Source: Actinoallomurus liliacearum (lineage in GTDB: Bacteria > Actinomycetota > Actinomycetes > Streptosporangiales > Streptosporangiaceae). Taken from it: 64,000 nucleotides of DNA. The stretch spans positions 124,001-188,000 of the forward strand of contig NZ_BAABHJ010000002.1 in the NCBI RefSeq assembly GCF_039542035.1, read 5' to 3'. Shown piece by piece: positions 25,458 to 33,994 of this stretch (position 1 is its first letter; each line of letters starts with the position of its first letter). The notes under the pieces were generated by a model. It did not search any database. It was not told where the DNA came from and was given only the letters and a program-made list of their open reading frames with translations. A program made the translations under genes and the position numbers.

Positions 25458-26336
25458 ATGCAAAACGTGACCCTCTGGAGTGAAGAGTTCGGCGCCGAGA
25501 CGGACGCGCCGATCCTGTTGATCATGGGCTCGATGTCGCAGGGCATTCTGTGGCCGGACGAGTTGGTCGGCCGCCTGACCGCCGGAGGCCGTCGGGTGAT
25601 CCGGTACGACCACCGTGACACCGGAATGTCGGGCACCGTCGACTTCGCGGCGGAGCCGTACACATGGGACGACATCAAGGAAGACGTGTACCGCGTGATG
25701 GACGCCCATGGTCTGGACAGCGCGCACCTGGTCGGCCACTCGGCGGGCGGACTACTCGGCCAGTTCGTCGCCGTGGAGCGGCCGGAGCGGGTGCGCTCGC
25801 TGACCGTCATCGCCTCCTCGCCGCTCGGCGGCGGCGAGGGGCAGGTGCTAATGCGGGCCCTGATGGGGCAGCCGCAGCCCGAGGGGAGCCTGCCCGAGCC
25901 GACATCGGAGTTCGTGGCCTTCTACCGCGGGCTGATGGCCGCCCCGCCGCCGCAGGACCGGCGCGCGCTGATCGACGGCATGATCGCCGAGCAGCGCCTG
26001 CTGCACGGCACCGGGCTACCGTTCGACGAGGACGCGGCGCGCCGGCTGCAGGAACGGATCTACGACCGGGCCCGCGACCTGTCGGCGGTGGCCAACCACC
26101 GGCTGGCCGCGATGGCCAAGCCGGACTTCGAGCCGGTGGGCGTGCTGCACCAGGTGAAGGCGCCCACACTGGTCATCGAGGGCAGCCACGAGCCGGCCAA
26201 GCCCGGTCATGGCGCGATCATCGCCGAGCGGATTCCGGCCGCGCGGCTGATGACCGTGGCGGGCATGGGGCACACGCTGCCGCCGGAGGCGCACGAGGAA
26301 CTGGCCGCCGCCATCCTCGCGCACACGGCGGGGTGA
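25458..26336 (+). CDS. Alpha/beta hydrolase
   Basis: 292 aa. Nucleophile elbow 'LVGHSAGGLLGQF' with Ser95, oxyanion strand 'PILLIMGSMSQGI', early 'VIRYDHRDTGMSG', and the late histidine in 'VAGMGHTLPPEAHEE'. The set matches esterases and polyketide-type hydrolases of the 292-aa group often found beside LuxR regulators. It starts 3 bases after the LAL regulator stop and is surely co-transcribed. Substrate is unknown. Confidence 0.87.
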   Translation: MQNVTLWSEEFGAETDAPILLIMGSMSQGILWPDELVGRLTAGGRRVIRYDHRDTGMSGTVDFAAEPYTWDDIKEDVYRVMDAHGLDSAHLVGHSAGGLLGQFVAVERPERVRSLTVIASSPLGGGEGQVLMRALMGQPQPEGSLPEPTSEFVAFYRGLMAAPPPQDRRALIDGMIAEQRLLHGTGLPFDEDAARRLQERIYDRARDLSAVANHRLAAMAKPDFEPVGVLHQVKAPTLVIEGSHEPAKPGHGAIIAERIPAARLMTVAGMGHTLPPEAHEELAAAILAHTAG

Positions 26337-26370
26337 CCTGCTCACCACTGCGAGGTCGTCCGCATCACGG

Positions 26371-27573
26371 TCAGATCAGTCCTTCGGCCGACAGCGGGTG
26401 CCTGGTCAGGACCTTGTCCACGCCCAGCCACAGCGCGCCCGCCATCTCCAGGATCTTGGGCTGGCCCATGAGATGCTGCGCGATCGTCGTCAGGTCACGC
26501 TGGTGACGCTCGATCGGGCAGCGCCGATAGATCGAGGCGCTGCCCACGACGTCGGCCAGGAGCCGCACGGCGTCGCGGCAGGTCCGGATCGTGTGCATGT
26601 GCGCGCCGACCAGTGCCGCCCGCTCGCGCAGGGACGGTTCGCCGCCGGTCTCCAGGGTCGCCCACAGCTCGCCGAGGACGTCGTACTGGTAGCTGCGGGC
26701 CGCGCCGACCATCGCGTGGACCTGCGCGATGCCGGTGCGCACCCGCGGGTCCTCGCGCGCCGGGCGCATCTCCGGGACGAGCATCTTGTCGGCGAGGATC
26801 TGCTCGGCGGACCGCAGCGCGGCGCGGGCGATGCCCAGCGGCACCCCGGGCAGGTTGGCGAAGAACATGCCCGGCCAGGCGTAGAGGGTCCCGGCGCGCC
26901 GGCGGCGGCGAAGGTCACCGAACCGGAAGGTCTGCTCGGCCGGGACGAAAGCGCCTTCGGTCGTGTAGTCGTGGCTGCCGCTGCCCGCCAGCCCGGTGGT
27001 GTGCCAGGTATCGAGGATCTCGAACTCCCCGGCCGGCAGCATCGCGACGCGTACCTCCGGCCGGCCTTCCGTCAACACCGGCGCGCCGTCCTCGAACACC
27101 AGCGCGCCGCCGATGATGACGTCGGCGTGCGTGCAGCCGCTGCCGAACTGCCAGCGGCCCTCCAGCCGGTAGCCGCCGGCCACCCGGTGCAGCCGCCCGG
27201 CCGGCACGATCCAGCCCGCGGTGATCATGTCGAGGTCGGGGTAGAGCCCGCGGGCGACGGCGTCCTCGAGCGGCGCCGTGTAGAAGCCGCCGTCCGAGCC
27301 GATCATGGCGCACCAGCCGGCCGCGCCGTCGGCCGCCGACAGCTCCTCGATGATCTCGGTCTGGGTGCGGATGTCGACCTCCGGTCCGCCCCACGCCCGC
27401 GGCATCGCCATGCGGAACACGCCCGTCGAGCGCAGTGCCTCCACCGCGCGCGGCGTGAGCCGGCGGCCGCGTTCGCTCGCCTCGGCCTCTTCGCGCAGGA
27501 CCGGGGCGACCGCGCGGGCGTTCGCCAGGATCGTCGCGCCATCCAGGACCGTGGTGTCGGTCGGGAGCGTCAA
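26371..27573 (-). CDS. Acyl-CoA-dehydrogenase-fold flavin monooxygenase (group D)
   Basis: 400 aa. Acyl-CoA dehydrogenase fold, but the sequence follows two-component hydroxylases such as HsaA rather than true dehydrogenases: 'GVFRMAMPRAWGGPEVD' at about 52-68, 'GGYRLEGRWQFGSGCTHADV' at 132-151, and the C-terminal 'RHQRDLTTIAQHLMG', where group D enzymes keep a conserved Arg/Asp/His pattern. It would take FMNH2 or FADH2 from a separate reductase and hydroxylate or N-oxidise the pathway product. No reductase gene is next to it; the CE1759-type reductase at 14275 is a possible but unproven partner. Last gene of the five-gene operon. Confidence 0.82.
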   Translation of the reverse strand: MTLPTDTTVLDGATILANARAVAPVLREEAEASERGRRLTPRAVEALRSTGVFRMAMPRAWGGPEVDIRTQTEIIEELSAADGAAGWCAMIGSDGGFYTAPLEDAVARGLYPDLDMITAGWIVPAGRLHRVAGGYRLEGRWQFGSGCTHADVIIGGALVFEDGAPVLTEGRPEVRVAMLPAGEFEILDTWHTTGLAGSGSHDYTTEGAFVPAEQTFRFGDLRRRRRAGTLYAWPGMFFANLPGVPLGIARAALRSAEQILADKMLVPEMRPAREDPRVRTGIAQVHAMVGAARSYQYDVLGELWATLETGGEPSLRERAALVGAHMHTIRTCRDAVRLLADVVGSASIYRRCPIERHQRDLTTIAQHLMGQPKILEMAGALWLGVDKVLTRHPLSAEGLI

Positions 27574-27592
27574 GGGTCGATGCCTCCTACTC

Positions 27593-28675
27593 TCAGGCCG
27601 GGGTGGCTTCGATCACCCGGAAGTCGAAGCGGGGCAGGGCGGTCAGCCGGGTGATCTCGAACCCGGCGGCCTCCAGCAGCCGCCCGAACTCCCCCTCGGT
27701 GCGCTCCCGCCCGCCCGTGGCGACGAGCATGTGCAGGTCCAGCAGGAGGTCACGGGTCTCGGCGGGGTCGCCCGGGGTGACCTGCTCGGGAACGGCCCGC
27801 TCGATCACGAACAGGCGGCCGCCGGGCGGGACCGCGGCGCGGACGGTGCGGAGGATCGCCGTGGCGCGCTCGTCGTCCCAGTCGTGGAGGATCTGCTTGA
27901 GCAGGTACGCGTCGGCGCCGGCGGGCACCGAGACGAAGAAGTCGCCGCTCACCACCTGGCACCGCGACGCGACGCCGGCGGCCGCCAGCGTCGTGGCCGT
28001 GGCGGCCAGGCCGGTCGGCACGTCGAACACCACGCCCCGTACGCCGGGATGGGCCCGCAGGACGTGGGAGATCAGGGTGCCGTCGCCGCCGCCGACGTCG
28101 ACGACGGTGCCGAACCGGGACAGGTCGGCGGCGGCGAGGACGCCGGGCGCGGTGTCCCGGGTGTGCTCGGCCATGGCCCGGTTGAACGTCGCCGCCTCCT
28201 CGGGCTCGCGCGCGTAGTACTCGAGCCAGGTGACGCCGTGCGCCAGGTCCCAGGCCGGCTCTCCGGTGCGCACGCTGGGCACCAGCTCGTCCCAGCTCCG
28301 CCACACCGCCGGGCCGCACATCATCCGCACGAGGTCGCGGATGGAGTTCGGGGCGTCCTTGCGCAGTGGCCGCCCGAACTCGGTGAGCTCGAACCGGTCC
28401 ATGCCGGTCTGGGTCACCAGTCCCAGCCCGGCCAGGGCCAGCAGCAGCCGCCGCAGGGAGGGCCCGTGCGCGCCGGTCAGCTCGGCAAGCTCGGCCGTGG
28501 TCCGCGGCCGTTCGCCGAGCAGGTCGGCCAGGCCCAGCTCGGCCGCCGCGTAGACGGACTTGGCGGCCATGGCGTGCAGGACCATCTGCATGAGGCGGGC
28601 CGGCGCCGGTCGCGCGTTCGCGCCGGCGGCCGTGCCGGTGTCCCGGGCGTCGCCGACCCGATCCGTGGCGGGCAC
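27593..28675 (-). CDS. SAM-dependent O-methyltransferase (class II type)
   Basis: 360 aa, two domains. N-terminal dimerisation winged helix (30-120; 'RTTAELAELTGAHGPSLRRL'), C-terminal Rossmann domain with SAM motif 'VVDVGGGDGTLISHVL' (191-206), 'GVVFDVP' and the catalytic-type 'LLKQILHDWDDE' (His264). Closest in layout to secondary-metabolite O-methyltransferases such as carminomycin or hydroxyneurosporene types. GTG start 1 base after the stop of the acyltransferase-like gene, so translation is probably coupled. Confidence 0.88.
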   Translation of the reverse strand: MPATDRVGDARDTGTAAGANARPAPARLMQMVLHAMAAKSVYAAAELGLADLLGERPRTTAELAELTGAHGPSLRRLLLALAGLGLVTQTGMDRFELTEFGRPLRKDAPNSIRDLVRMMCGPAVWRSWDELVPSVRTGEPAWDLAHGVTWLEYYAREPEEAATFNRAMAEHTRDTAPGVLAAADLSRFGTVVDVGGGDGTLISHVLRAHPGVRGVVFDVPTGLAATATTLAAAGVASRCQVVSGDFFVSVPAGADAYLLKQILHDWDDERATAILRTVRAAVPPGGRLFVIERAVPEQVTPGDPAETRDLLLDLHMLVATGGRERTEGEFGRLLEAAGFEITRLTALPRFDFRVIEATPA

Positions 28676-28676
28676 C

Positions 28677-29402
28677 TCACACGCTCCCGAATTCGTCCGT
28701 CGCGCGCAGGGCCGACCGTTTCACGTCGGCGGCGATCCTCTTCATCGTGACCTTCCGGTGGAAGTAGTGGTAGCTGCGGGCGAGGGCGTAGTCGATGTGC
28801 TCCCTGCGGTCCGTCCTGAAGTAGGTGACGTAGTCGCAGATCGCCGAATCCCCCAGCAGGTGCAGCGGCTCGTGGCGGACCGGGAGCGTGCCGAAGTCGA
28901 CGAACAGCGGAAGGACCTCGTGCCGGACGAGGCCGGCGACGAAGTCGAAGCCCTTCGCGTGCGACAGCAGCGCGCAGTTCTTCAGGATGATGCCCAGCAG
29001 GAGGTCGCCCTGGTAGGTCTGCTCGACCGCGACGTTGTTGACCTGGAGGATCTTCTTGCCGGACGCCCCGGGGATCGTCCGGTGGAAGACCGAGTCCGGG
29101 GCGACCGGGGTCAGCCGGAAGATGGCCACCGCCTCGTCGCGGAAGGTCACCTTGTAACAGCTCGACGCGCTGCTCGGCAGGAAGTCCGCGCTGTAGAGCC
29201 CGAGCGGCTTGAGCGCCTTCTCCAGGAACTCCCGGTACTCGTCGTGCTCGTGCACGTCCTCGATCTCGTGGGTCCGGTACTTGCGCACCTCCCGCAGGAC
29301 CGTCTCATCCTCGGGGGCGGCCACCAGGGTGATCGGGGACGTCACGTCGCGGTTGGCGAGGATCGCGTCGTCTTCCAGGTGAAGACCGTCGTACGTGATC
29401 AT
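28677..29402 (-). CDS. LuxI/FeeM-like N-acyltransferase (GNAT fold), tentative
   Basis: 241 aa, not a standard named family. The middle (82-185) looks like a GNAT core of the autoinducer-synthase/N-acyl amino acid synthase kind: 'CYKVTFRDEAVAIFRLTP' (strands with an acidic turn), then 'ILQVNNVAVEQTYQGDLLLG' with the usual 'V..V...YQG..L' acyl-donor edge, a helix 'IILKNCALLSHAKGFDFVAG', and 'GTLPVRHEPLHLLG'. It would move a fatty acyl group from ACP or CoA to an amine. The ATG follows directly after the stop of the diiron-oxidase gene. Cys142 and His161 are notable but of unknown role. Confidence 0.55.
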   Translation of the reverse strand: MITYDGLHLEDDAILANRDVTSPITLVAAPEDETVLREVRKYRTHEIEDVHEHDEYREFLEKALKPLGLYSADFLPSSASSCYKVTFRDEAVAIFRLTPVAPDSVFHRTIPGASGKKILQVNNVAVEQTYQGDLLLGIILKNCALLSHAKGFDFVAGLVRHEVLPLFVDFGTLPVRHEPLHLLGDSAICDYVTYFRTDRREHIDYALARSYHYFHRKVTMKRIAADVKRSALRATDEFGSV

Positions 29403-30065
29403 CTAACAGGCGGCGCTCAGCACGTCGCGGAACATCTGGCCGTAGTAGTGGATCGTCATCCGCCTGCCCTGGACGACCTCGTCGAGGTCGGAGTCCTTGA
29501 CCAGCAGGCCGTCGACGGCCTTCTTGACGTCCTCGATGTGCCGGGCGTCGAGCCCGGCGTGGCTCTTGATGAAGGTCACCTGGCCGCGTTCCAGGCCGTA
29601 CTGCTGCTTGAGCGTGTCCGCGACCACCTTGCCCAGGCCCGCGCCGAGCCCTTCGGTCAGGCTCGCCACCCCGAGGATGCCCAGCGGGCTTCCGTAGGTC
29701 GCCATGTAGTAGTTCTGCGCGACCAGGGCCCAGGAGCCGGGCATCGGCGGGACGGACAGGACCCGGTCGACGTCCTCACCGAGGTTCTTCAGGTCCTTGA
29801 CGCAGAAAAGGTCATGGTTGTTCTCCTCGCGGGCCTGCTCGAAGAACCAGTCCCGCAGCCCGCGGTAGTCGTCGCCGAGGCGGGCCCCCGCCAGCGACAG
29901 CATCCGGGAGGTGTGCCGGACCATGTGGTACGTCTCGCGCAGATAGCTGATGTAGTGCTCACGCTTCATTCCGCCGCCGAGGACGAGTTCGATCAACGGG
30001 TTGTTCTCGATCTCGCTCTTGAACTCTCGCTCGGTCGCGGACAGCAGTTCGTCGAAATTGCTCAT
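29403..30065 (-). CDS. Heme-oxygenase-like diiron oxidase/oxygenase (HDO)
   Basis: 220 aa, all helical, TenA/PqqC-like. The six metal ligands expected for the HDO superfamily (UndA, SznF, BesC, CADD-like) can be placed: Glu44 ('YLRETYHMVRHTS'), His84 with Glu81 ('QAREENNHDLFCVKDL'), Glu138 ('SLTEGLGAGL'), and His169, Asp173, His176 ('SHAGLDARHIEDV'). HDO enzymes use two irons and O2 for N-oxygenation, C-C cleavage or desaturation of amino or fatty acids. Here it is joined to an acyltransferase-like gene with no gap and to methyltransferase and monooxygenase genes. The substrate is unknown. Confidence 0.78.
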   Translation of the reverse strand: MSNFDELLSATEREFKSEIENNPLIELVLGGGMKREHYISYLRETYHMVRHTSRMLSLAGARLGDDYRGLRDWFFEQAREENNHDLFCVKDLKNLGEDVDRVLSVPPMPGSWALVAQNYYMATYGSPLGILGVASLTEGLGAGLGKVVADTLKQQYGLERGQVTFIKSHAGLDARHIEDVKKAVDGLLVKDSDLDEVVQGRRMTIHYYGQMFRDVLSAAC

Positions 30066-30137
30066 GCGCGGCGTTCCATCCTTCGGGGGACTCGCTGGGG
30101 CGGGCGAGGGAGGTGAGGTTTGCGGGACGCCGGGCCG

Positions 30138-30596
30138 CTAGTGCGGTCGGGCGTCGTGGTTCGGGCCGTGCGGGAAGGGCAACAGGCGGTAGGTGCCGAT
30201 CGCTCGTGCCAGTGTGCGGCCGGCCCCGTCCGAAAGACGTGCCTCGAGGAAAGCGGAACTATTGCCCATTGAGGTGATGTGGCCTTCACCAAAGACCGTT
30301 CCCACCAGAACCGGCTTGATGAAGTCCGTGGACATCGAAATGGTCATGGGCAGGAATCGCGCGTCGGTGAGCCCCACAATGGCCGAGCCCATGCACTCGT
30401 CGAGCATGGCCACGATGAATCCGCCGTGAACGGTTCCGGCGGGATTCGTGAAAGCCTCAGTGGCGGTAAACGACAGATGGATCGAATCCGACTGCTTGTC
30501 GAGCTTCAGAAGCGTCCAGTCGATCAGCGCCGCGACCTGCGGTCGATCGCCCAGGTGGTCGAAGATCGTCTCTTCTGTCGTGTTGATTTCAGGCAC
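30138..30596 (-). CDS. PaaI-type hotdog thioesterase
   Basis: 152 aa single hotdog domain. 'NPAGTVHGGFIVAMLDECMG' (51-70) carries the family HGG turn and the catalytic-type Asp66. Hydrolyses acyl-CoA or acyl-ACP thioesters; in this operon it may release or proofread the acyl group used by the acyltransferase-like protein. First gene of the operon; a 72-base gap separates it from the diiron-oxidase gene. Confidence 0.85.
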   Translation of the reverse strand: MPEINTTEETIFDHLGDRPQVAALIDWTLLKLDKQSDSIHLSFTATEAFTNPAGTVHGGFIVAMLDECMGSAIVGLTDARFLPMTISMSTDFIKPVLVGTVFGEGHITSMGNSSAFLEARLSDGAGRTLARAIGTYRLLPFPHGPNHDARPH

Positions 30597-31002
30597 GCAC
30601 GAGTCGCTTTCGTTGATACCTCAACGAGCCTCGGCCGTCGAGACCCGTCTGCTCGGAATTACGAACAACGAGGCACCGGGCCTCGTCCGACAGGGTTAAT
30701 GACTTCATGGTCCTTGTCAAGTCAACGGCGTGCCCCATCCGTCCACTCTGTGTACGCGCCCGGTGGCCGAACGCCTCGGCTGCGGCGAATGCCGACGGTT
30801 TCGACGAATTCAACGACGACGATGGAACGCGCCGCCCGATTCGCGCGAGCATCCCGTGTTTTACAGGTGGGCCGAATTCCGGATTCCGGCCGGGCGTCGG
30901 CCGCTCCGACCGGCCGGCCACGCGGCTGCGGCCGGCCGGTTGCCGATGGGCGGCAGACTCCCGGCGACGCGTTCACTCACCGCCGCGACGGCGACCGCTG
31001 TG
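30597..31002. other. Long non-coding region upstream of the diiron-oxidase operon
   Basis: About 400 bases without a convincing gene. It is less GC-rich than its surroundings next to the operon (30600-30730), consistent with a regulated promoter. A possible minus-strand promoter is listed separately. The part from 30900 to 31000 is GC-rich and shows nothing recognisable. Confidence 0.5.
30697..30725 (-). promoter_or_regulatory. Possible promoter of the diiron-oxidase operon
   Basis: On the minus strand TTGACT (30725-30720), a 17-base spacer, then TCATTA (30702-30697). This would leave a leader of about 90 bases before the thioesterase start at 30596. Confidence 0.35.
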
Positions 31003-31857
31003 TCAGGAGGAGACGGTGACTCCGCCATCGGGGCGATCGGTGGACAGGCTGAGGTCCTTCCAGGTGTCGATGTCATTCTGGACACGCCGGCGTCCGGCCG
31101 TGACCAGGCGCAGGGCGTCCGAGCCGAGCAGCAGGTGCACGGGTGGCGTGTCGGCCTCGAGCACGGTGAGGATGGCCTGGCCGGCGCGGTCGGGATCGCC
31201 GATCCCCTGGCCGGCCAGGGCCCGGCGGCGGGCGCGGATCGGATCGAACAGCTCGTCGTAGTCGGGGATGCCGCGTGGCGCGCGGGCCAGCGACCGGCCC
31301 GCCCAGTCGGTCGCGAACGCGCCGGGGGCCACCGCGGTCACCCGCACCCCGAACTGCGCGACCTCTTGTGCGAGTCCCTCGGTGATGCCCTCCATCGCGT
31401 GCTTGCTGCCCTCGTAGAACGACAGGCCGGGGAACGTGGTCATCCCGCCCATCGAGGTGATAACGAAGATGTGACCGCCCCGCCGTTCGCGCATACCAGG
31501 CAGCACCGCCTTCATGGTCGCCACCGTGCCGAACACGTTGACCTCGAACTGACGGCGCAGATCGGCCATCGGGGACTCCTCGAAGGTGCCCTCGACGCCG
31601 TAGCCGGCGTTGGCCACGAGCACCTCGATCGGCCCCAATGCGGCTTCGGCGGCGCGTACGGTCGGCTCGATCCGGTCCTCGTCGGTCAGGTCGAGGATGA
31701 AGGCCCGGGCGCGTTCGGCGTCCAGGGACTGGAAGGCGGCCGCGTGCTGGTCGGTGCGCACCGTGCCGGCCACCCGGTGCCCGGCCGCCAGCGCCCGCCG
31801 GGCGATCGCCAGTCCGAGCCCGGTGCTGACACCGGTGACCAGGAACGTCTTGCTCAT
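31003..31857 (-). CDS. SDR family oxidoreductase
   Basis: 284 aa from ATG 31857 (AAGGAA upstream). Classical short-chain dehydrogenase: 'VTGVSTGLGLAIARRAL' (7-23, NADP loop), 'VLVANAGYG', Ser135 in 'VITSMGGMT', Tyr148 and Lys152 in 'SFYEGSKHAMEG'. The sequence type (long C-terminus ending about 280 aa) is that of the 'oxidoreductase' group paired with MmyB-like regulators. The gene upstream on the same strand is such a regulator. Substrate unknown. Confidence 0.9.
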   Translation of the reverse strand: MSKTFLVTGVSTGLGLAIARRALAAGHRVAGTVRTDQHAAAFQSLDAERARAFILDLTDEDRIEPTVRAAEAALGPIEVLVANAGYGVEGTFEESPMADLRRQFEVNVFGTVATMKAVLPGMRERRGGHIFVITSMGGMTTFPGLSFYEGSKHAMEGITEGLAQEVAQFGVRVTAVAPGAFATDWAGRSLARAPRGIPDYDELFDPIRARRRALAGQGIGDPDRAGQAILTVLEADTPPVHLLLGSDALRLVTAGRRRVQNDIDTWKDLSLSTDRPDGGVTVSS

Positions 31858-31994
31858 CAGGGATTTCCTTTCAGTGACGGCCCTCAAGCCGTGATCGAGC
31901 CGCCGGGCGCGTGTGCGCACGGCGATATCGACTCCGCGTGCGCGGCGCACGCGTGTCCGGGTGATGGGGGGCGGTCGGATGCCCGCTGGGTCGG

Positions 31995-32870
31995 TCAGGA
32001 GCCGGCGTCAGCGCTCCGGGGCGCCGCGGCCGTGGGCTCGCTTCCCCAGCTGGCGAGCAGCCGTAGGCGCTCCTCACTGGGGGAGCCGGTCGGAGCGGAG
32101 TAGACCAGCATCGACAGGCTCGGGTCGGCGACCGGGGTGAAGATCTCGAATTGCAGCTCGAGGTCACCGACGATGTGGTGGTGGATCCGTTTCCTGCCGG
32201 TGCTGCGTTCGTGGACGCGGTGCTCGGACCACCACGCAGGGAACTCAGGTGACCGCACCATCAGCTCGCCGATCAGGTTGGCGATGCGCTGGTTGCGGGG
32301 CTGGTCCGCGGCGGCTAGCCGCAGCACGTGGACGTAGTCACGGGCCACGCGCTCCCAGTCGCACCAGACCAGGCGCGCGCGGGGGTCCAGCAGCGTCCAG
32401 CGGACCATGTTGCGTTCCCGGCGGGGCAGTGTGGCGATATCGGGGAACACCAGTGCCCACAGCGCGTTCCCGGCGACGATCTCGAGATTGCCGTCGCGGA
32501 CGTAGGCAGGGCACAGGTCCATCGACTCCAGCACCTGTCGCATCGCCGGCCGCAGTCGCGCCGAGTGCTCGCCGCGGTCCCGCATCCTGGATGCGGTGCC
32601 GGCGAGGGTGAACAGGTGCCGTCGCTCGACGTCGTCAAGCCGTAGGGCGTCGGACAGGGCGAGCAGCACCTGCTCGGAGGGCTGTCCGGCGCGGCCTTGT
32701 TCAAGCCGGGTGTAGTACTCGGCGCTCACCCCGGCCAACCGGGCGACCTCGCCGCGCCGCAGGCCGGCGACGCGGCGACCGACACCGAGCTCGACCGGGA
32801 GCCCGATCTCCTCCGGTGCGAGTCCGTCGCGGCGGGCGCGGAGGAAGTCGCCCAGTTCCTTGTTGGCCAT
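31995..32870 (-). CDS. XRE-type regulator with MmyB-like ligand domain
   Basis: 291 aa. N-terminal XRE helix-turn-helix ('RRGEVARLAGVSAEYYTRLE' near 38-57) and a C-terminal MmyB-like PAS-type domain (105-270; 'GNLEIVAGNALWALVFPD', 'RNMVRWTLLDPRARLVW'), which in this family binds fatty acid-like ligands. The SDR gene downstream is the usual partner and probable target. A homologous regulator/SDR pair lies at 39204-40960 in the opposite orientation. Confidence 0.9.
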   Translation of the reverse strand: MANKELGDFLRARRDGLAPEEIGLPVELGVGRRVAGLRRGEVARLAGVSAEYYTRLEQGRAGQPSEQVLLALSDALRLDDVERRHLFTLAGTASRMRDRGEHSARLRPAMRQVLESMDLCPAYVRDGNLEIVAGNALWALVFPDIATLPRRERNMVRWTLLDPRARLVWCDWERVARDYVHVLRLAAADQPRNQRIANLIGELMVRSPEFPAWWSEHRVHERSTGRKRIHHHIVGDLELQFEIFTPVADPSLSMLVYSAPTGSPSEERLRLLASWGSEPTAAAPRSADAGS

Positions 32871-33100
32871 GCCTCAAGTCTGTGCTCGCTGTGATCACCA
32901 GCCAATGGGGTAGGTGGCCCCGCGAGGACCACCCAGGCAGATCCGCAGGTCGGGTGCTTGGCGGCGGCGGCCAAGCTTGGCGATCCCGGAACTCGTGAAG
33001 GACCGTGTCGGTGAGCACCCCGGCGCTTGAGCGCGTCGACCATTCAGCGCCGGAACATTCGTTCAAGACGCGGGCGCGCACCGGCGGCGACAGTGGGCTC

Positions 33101-33946
33101 ATGACCATTCCTGACGGGAAACCGCACGTGAACGGCGGCGCCGAGGCCACTGAGGGCTCGATTCTGCCCCTGGACGACGGTGACATGTACGTGTGCCAGG
33201 ACGGCCCCCGCGACGCCCCGCCACTGCTCCTCATCCACGGCTCCGCCGCATCGACCCGCTCGTGGGACTCGTTGGTCCCGTTGCTGACCGAGTCCCATCG
33301 TGTCATCCGGATCGACCTGCTCGGGTGCGGCCGGTCGGCCGCACCGGCCGACGGCGGCTACGGGCCCCCCGAGCAGGGACGCCGGGTCGGCGCGGCGCTG
33401 GACCGGCTCGGCGTCGAGCACGCCGTGATCGTCGGCCATTCCGCCGGAGGCCTGGTCGCCACCGCCCTCGCCGAGCAACGACCCGACCTGGTGACCGCGC
33501 TCGTGCTCATCAACACCGGACCCGGCATGGACGCCTTCATCGCGACGGAGACCGCCGCGATCGGACCCTCAGAGTGGCCTCCGACCGATGAGCAGATCCG
33601 CCAGTTCGGGAGCACCGCTTTCAGTCGCGAGGGCTTCCAGTTCCCGCAAGATTTCGTGGACGAGGTGCGCGCTATGCCCTACCACGCGTTCGCCGCGGCG
33701 ATGCAGGCCCCCCGCGACTACCTGAGGCAGCGAGTGCTCCCGGAGCGGCTGGCCGTCCTCGGCAAACCACTGCAGGTGATCTTCGGCGACCATGACCGTC
33801 GATGGCGGCCATCGTCCGCCGCCGACTACCGCGCCGTTCCGGACGCGAGAGTCGAGATGCTGTCCGGCGTCGGACACACGCCGATACTGGAGGACCCGAC
33901 GCGGACCGCCGAACTCCTCCTGGCCTTCACCGCGATCCACACCTAG
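33101..33946 (+). CDS. Alpha/beta hydrolase
   Basis: 281 aa from ATG 33101; the frame is open back to 33005 but the extra part is not protein-like. Features: 'PLLLIHGSAASTRSWDSLVP' (oxyanion), 'VIRIDLLGCGRSAAP', nucleophile elbow 'VIVGHSAGGLVATAL', acid region 'VIFGDHDRRWRP', and His in 'LSGVGHTPILEDP'. All triad positions are filled. Divergent from the MmyB-like regulator at 31995-32870, which may control it too. Confidence 0.88.
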   Translation: MTIPDGKPHVNGGAEATEGSILPLDDGDMYVCQDGPRDAPPLLLIHGSAASTRSWDSLVPLLTESHRVIRIDLLGCGRSAAPADGGYGPPEQGRRVGAALDRLGVEHAVIVGHSAGGLVATALAEQRPDLVTALVLINTGPGMDAFIATETAAIGPSEWPPTDEQIRQFGSTAFSREGFQFPQDFVDEVRAMPYHAFAAAMQAPRDYLRQRVLPERLAVLGKPLQVIFGDHDRRWRPSSAADYRAVPDARVEMLSGVGHTPILEDPTRTAELLLAFTAIHT

Positions 33947-33960
33947 GGCGCGCCTGAGTG

Positions 33961-33994
33961 ATCCCGAATATGGGATATCGTCCCGGATATGGGA
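33961..33994. promoter_or_regulatory. Two tandem operators over the XRE-cupin start codon
   Basis: TCCCGAATATGGGA (33962-33975, within ATCCCGAATATGGGAT) and TCCCGGATATGGGA (33981-33994) differ by one base and are 19 bp apart. The ATG at 33989 is inside the second site and there is no ribosome binding site, so the gene is probably leaderless and represses itself. Confidence 0.6.
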
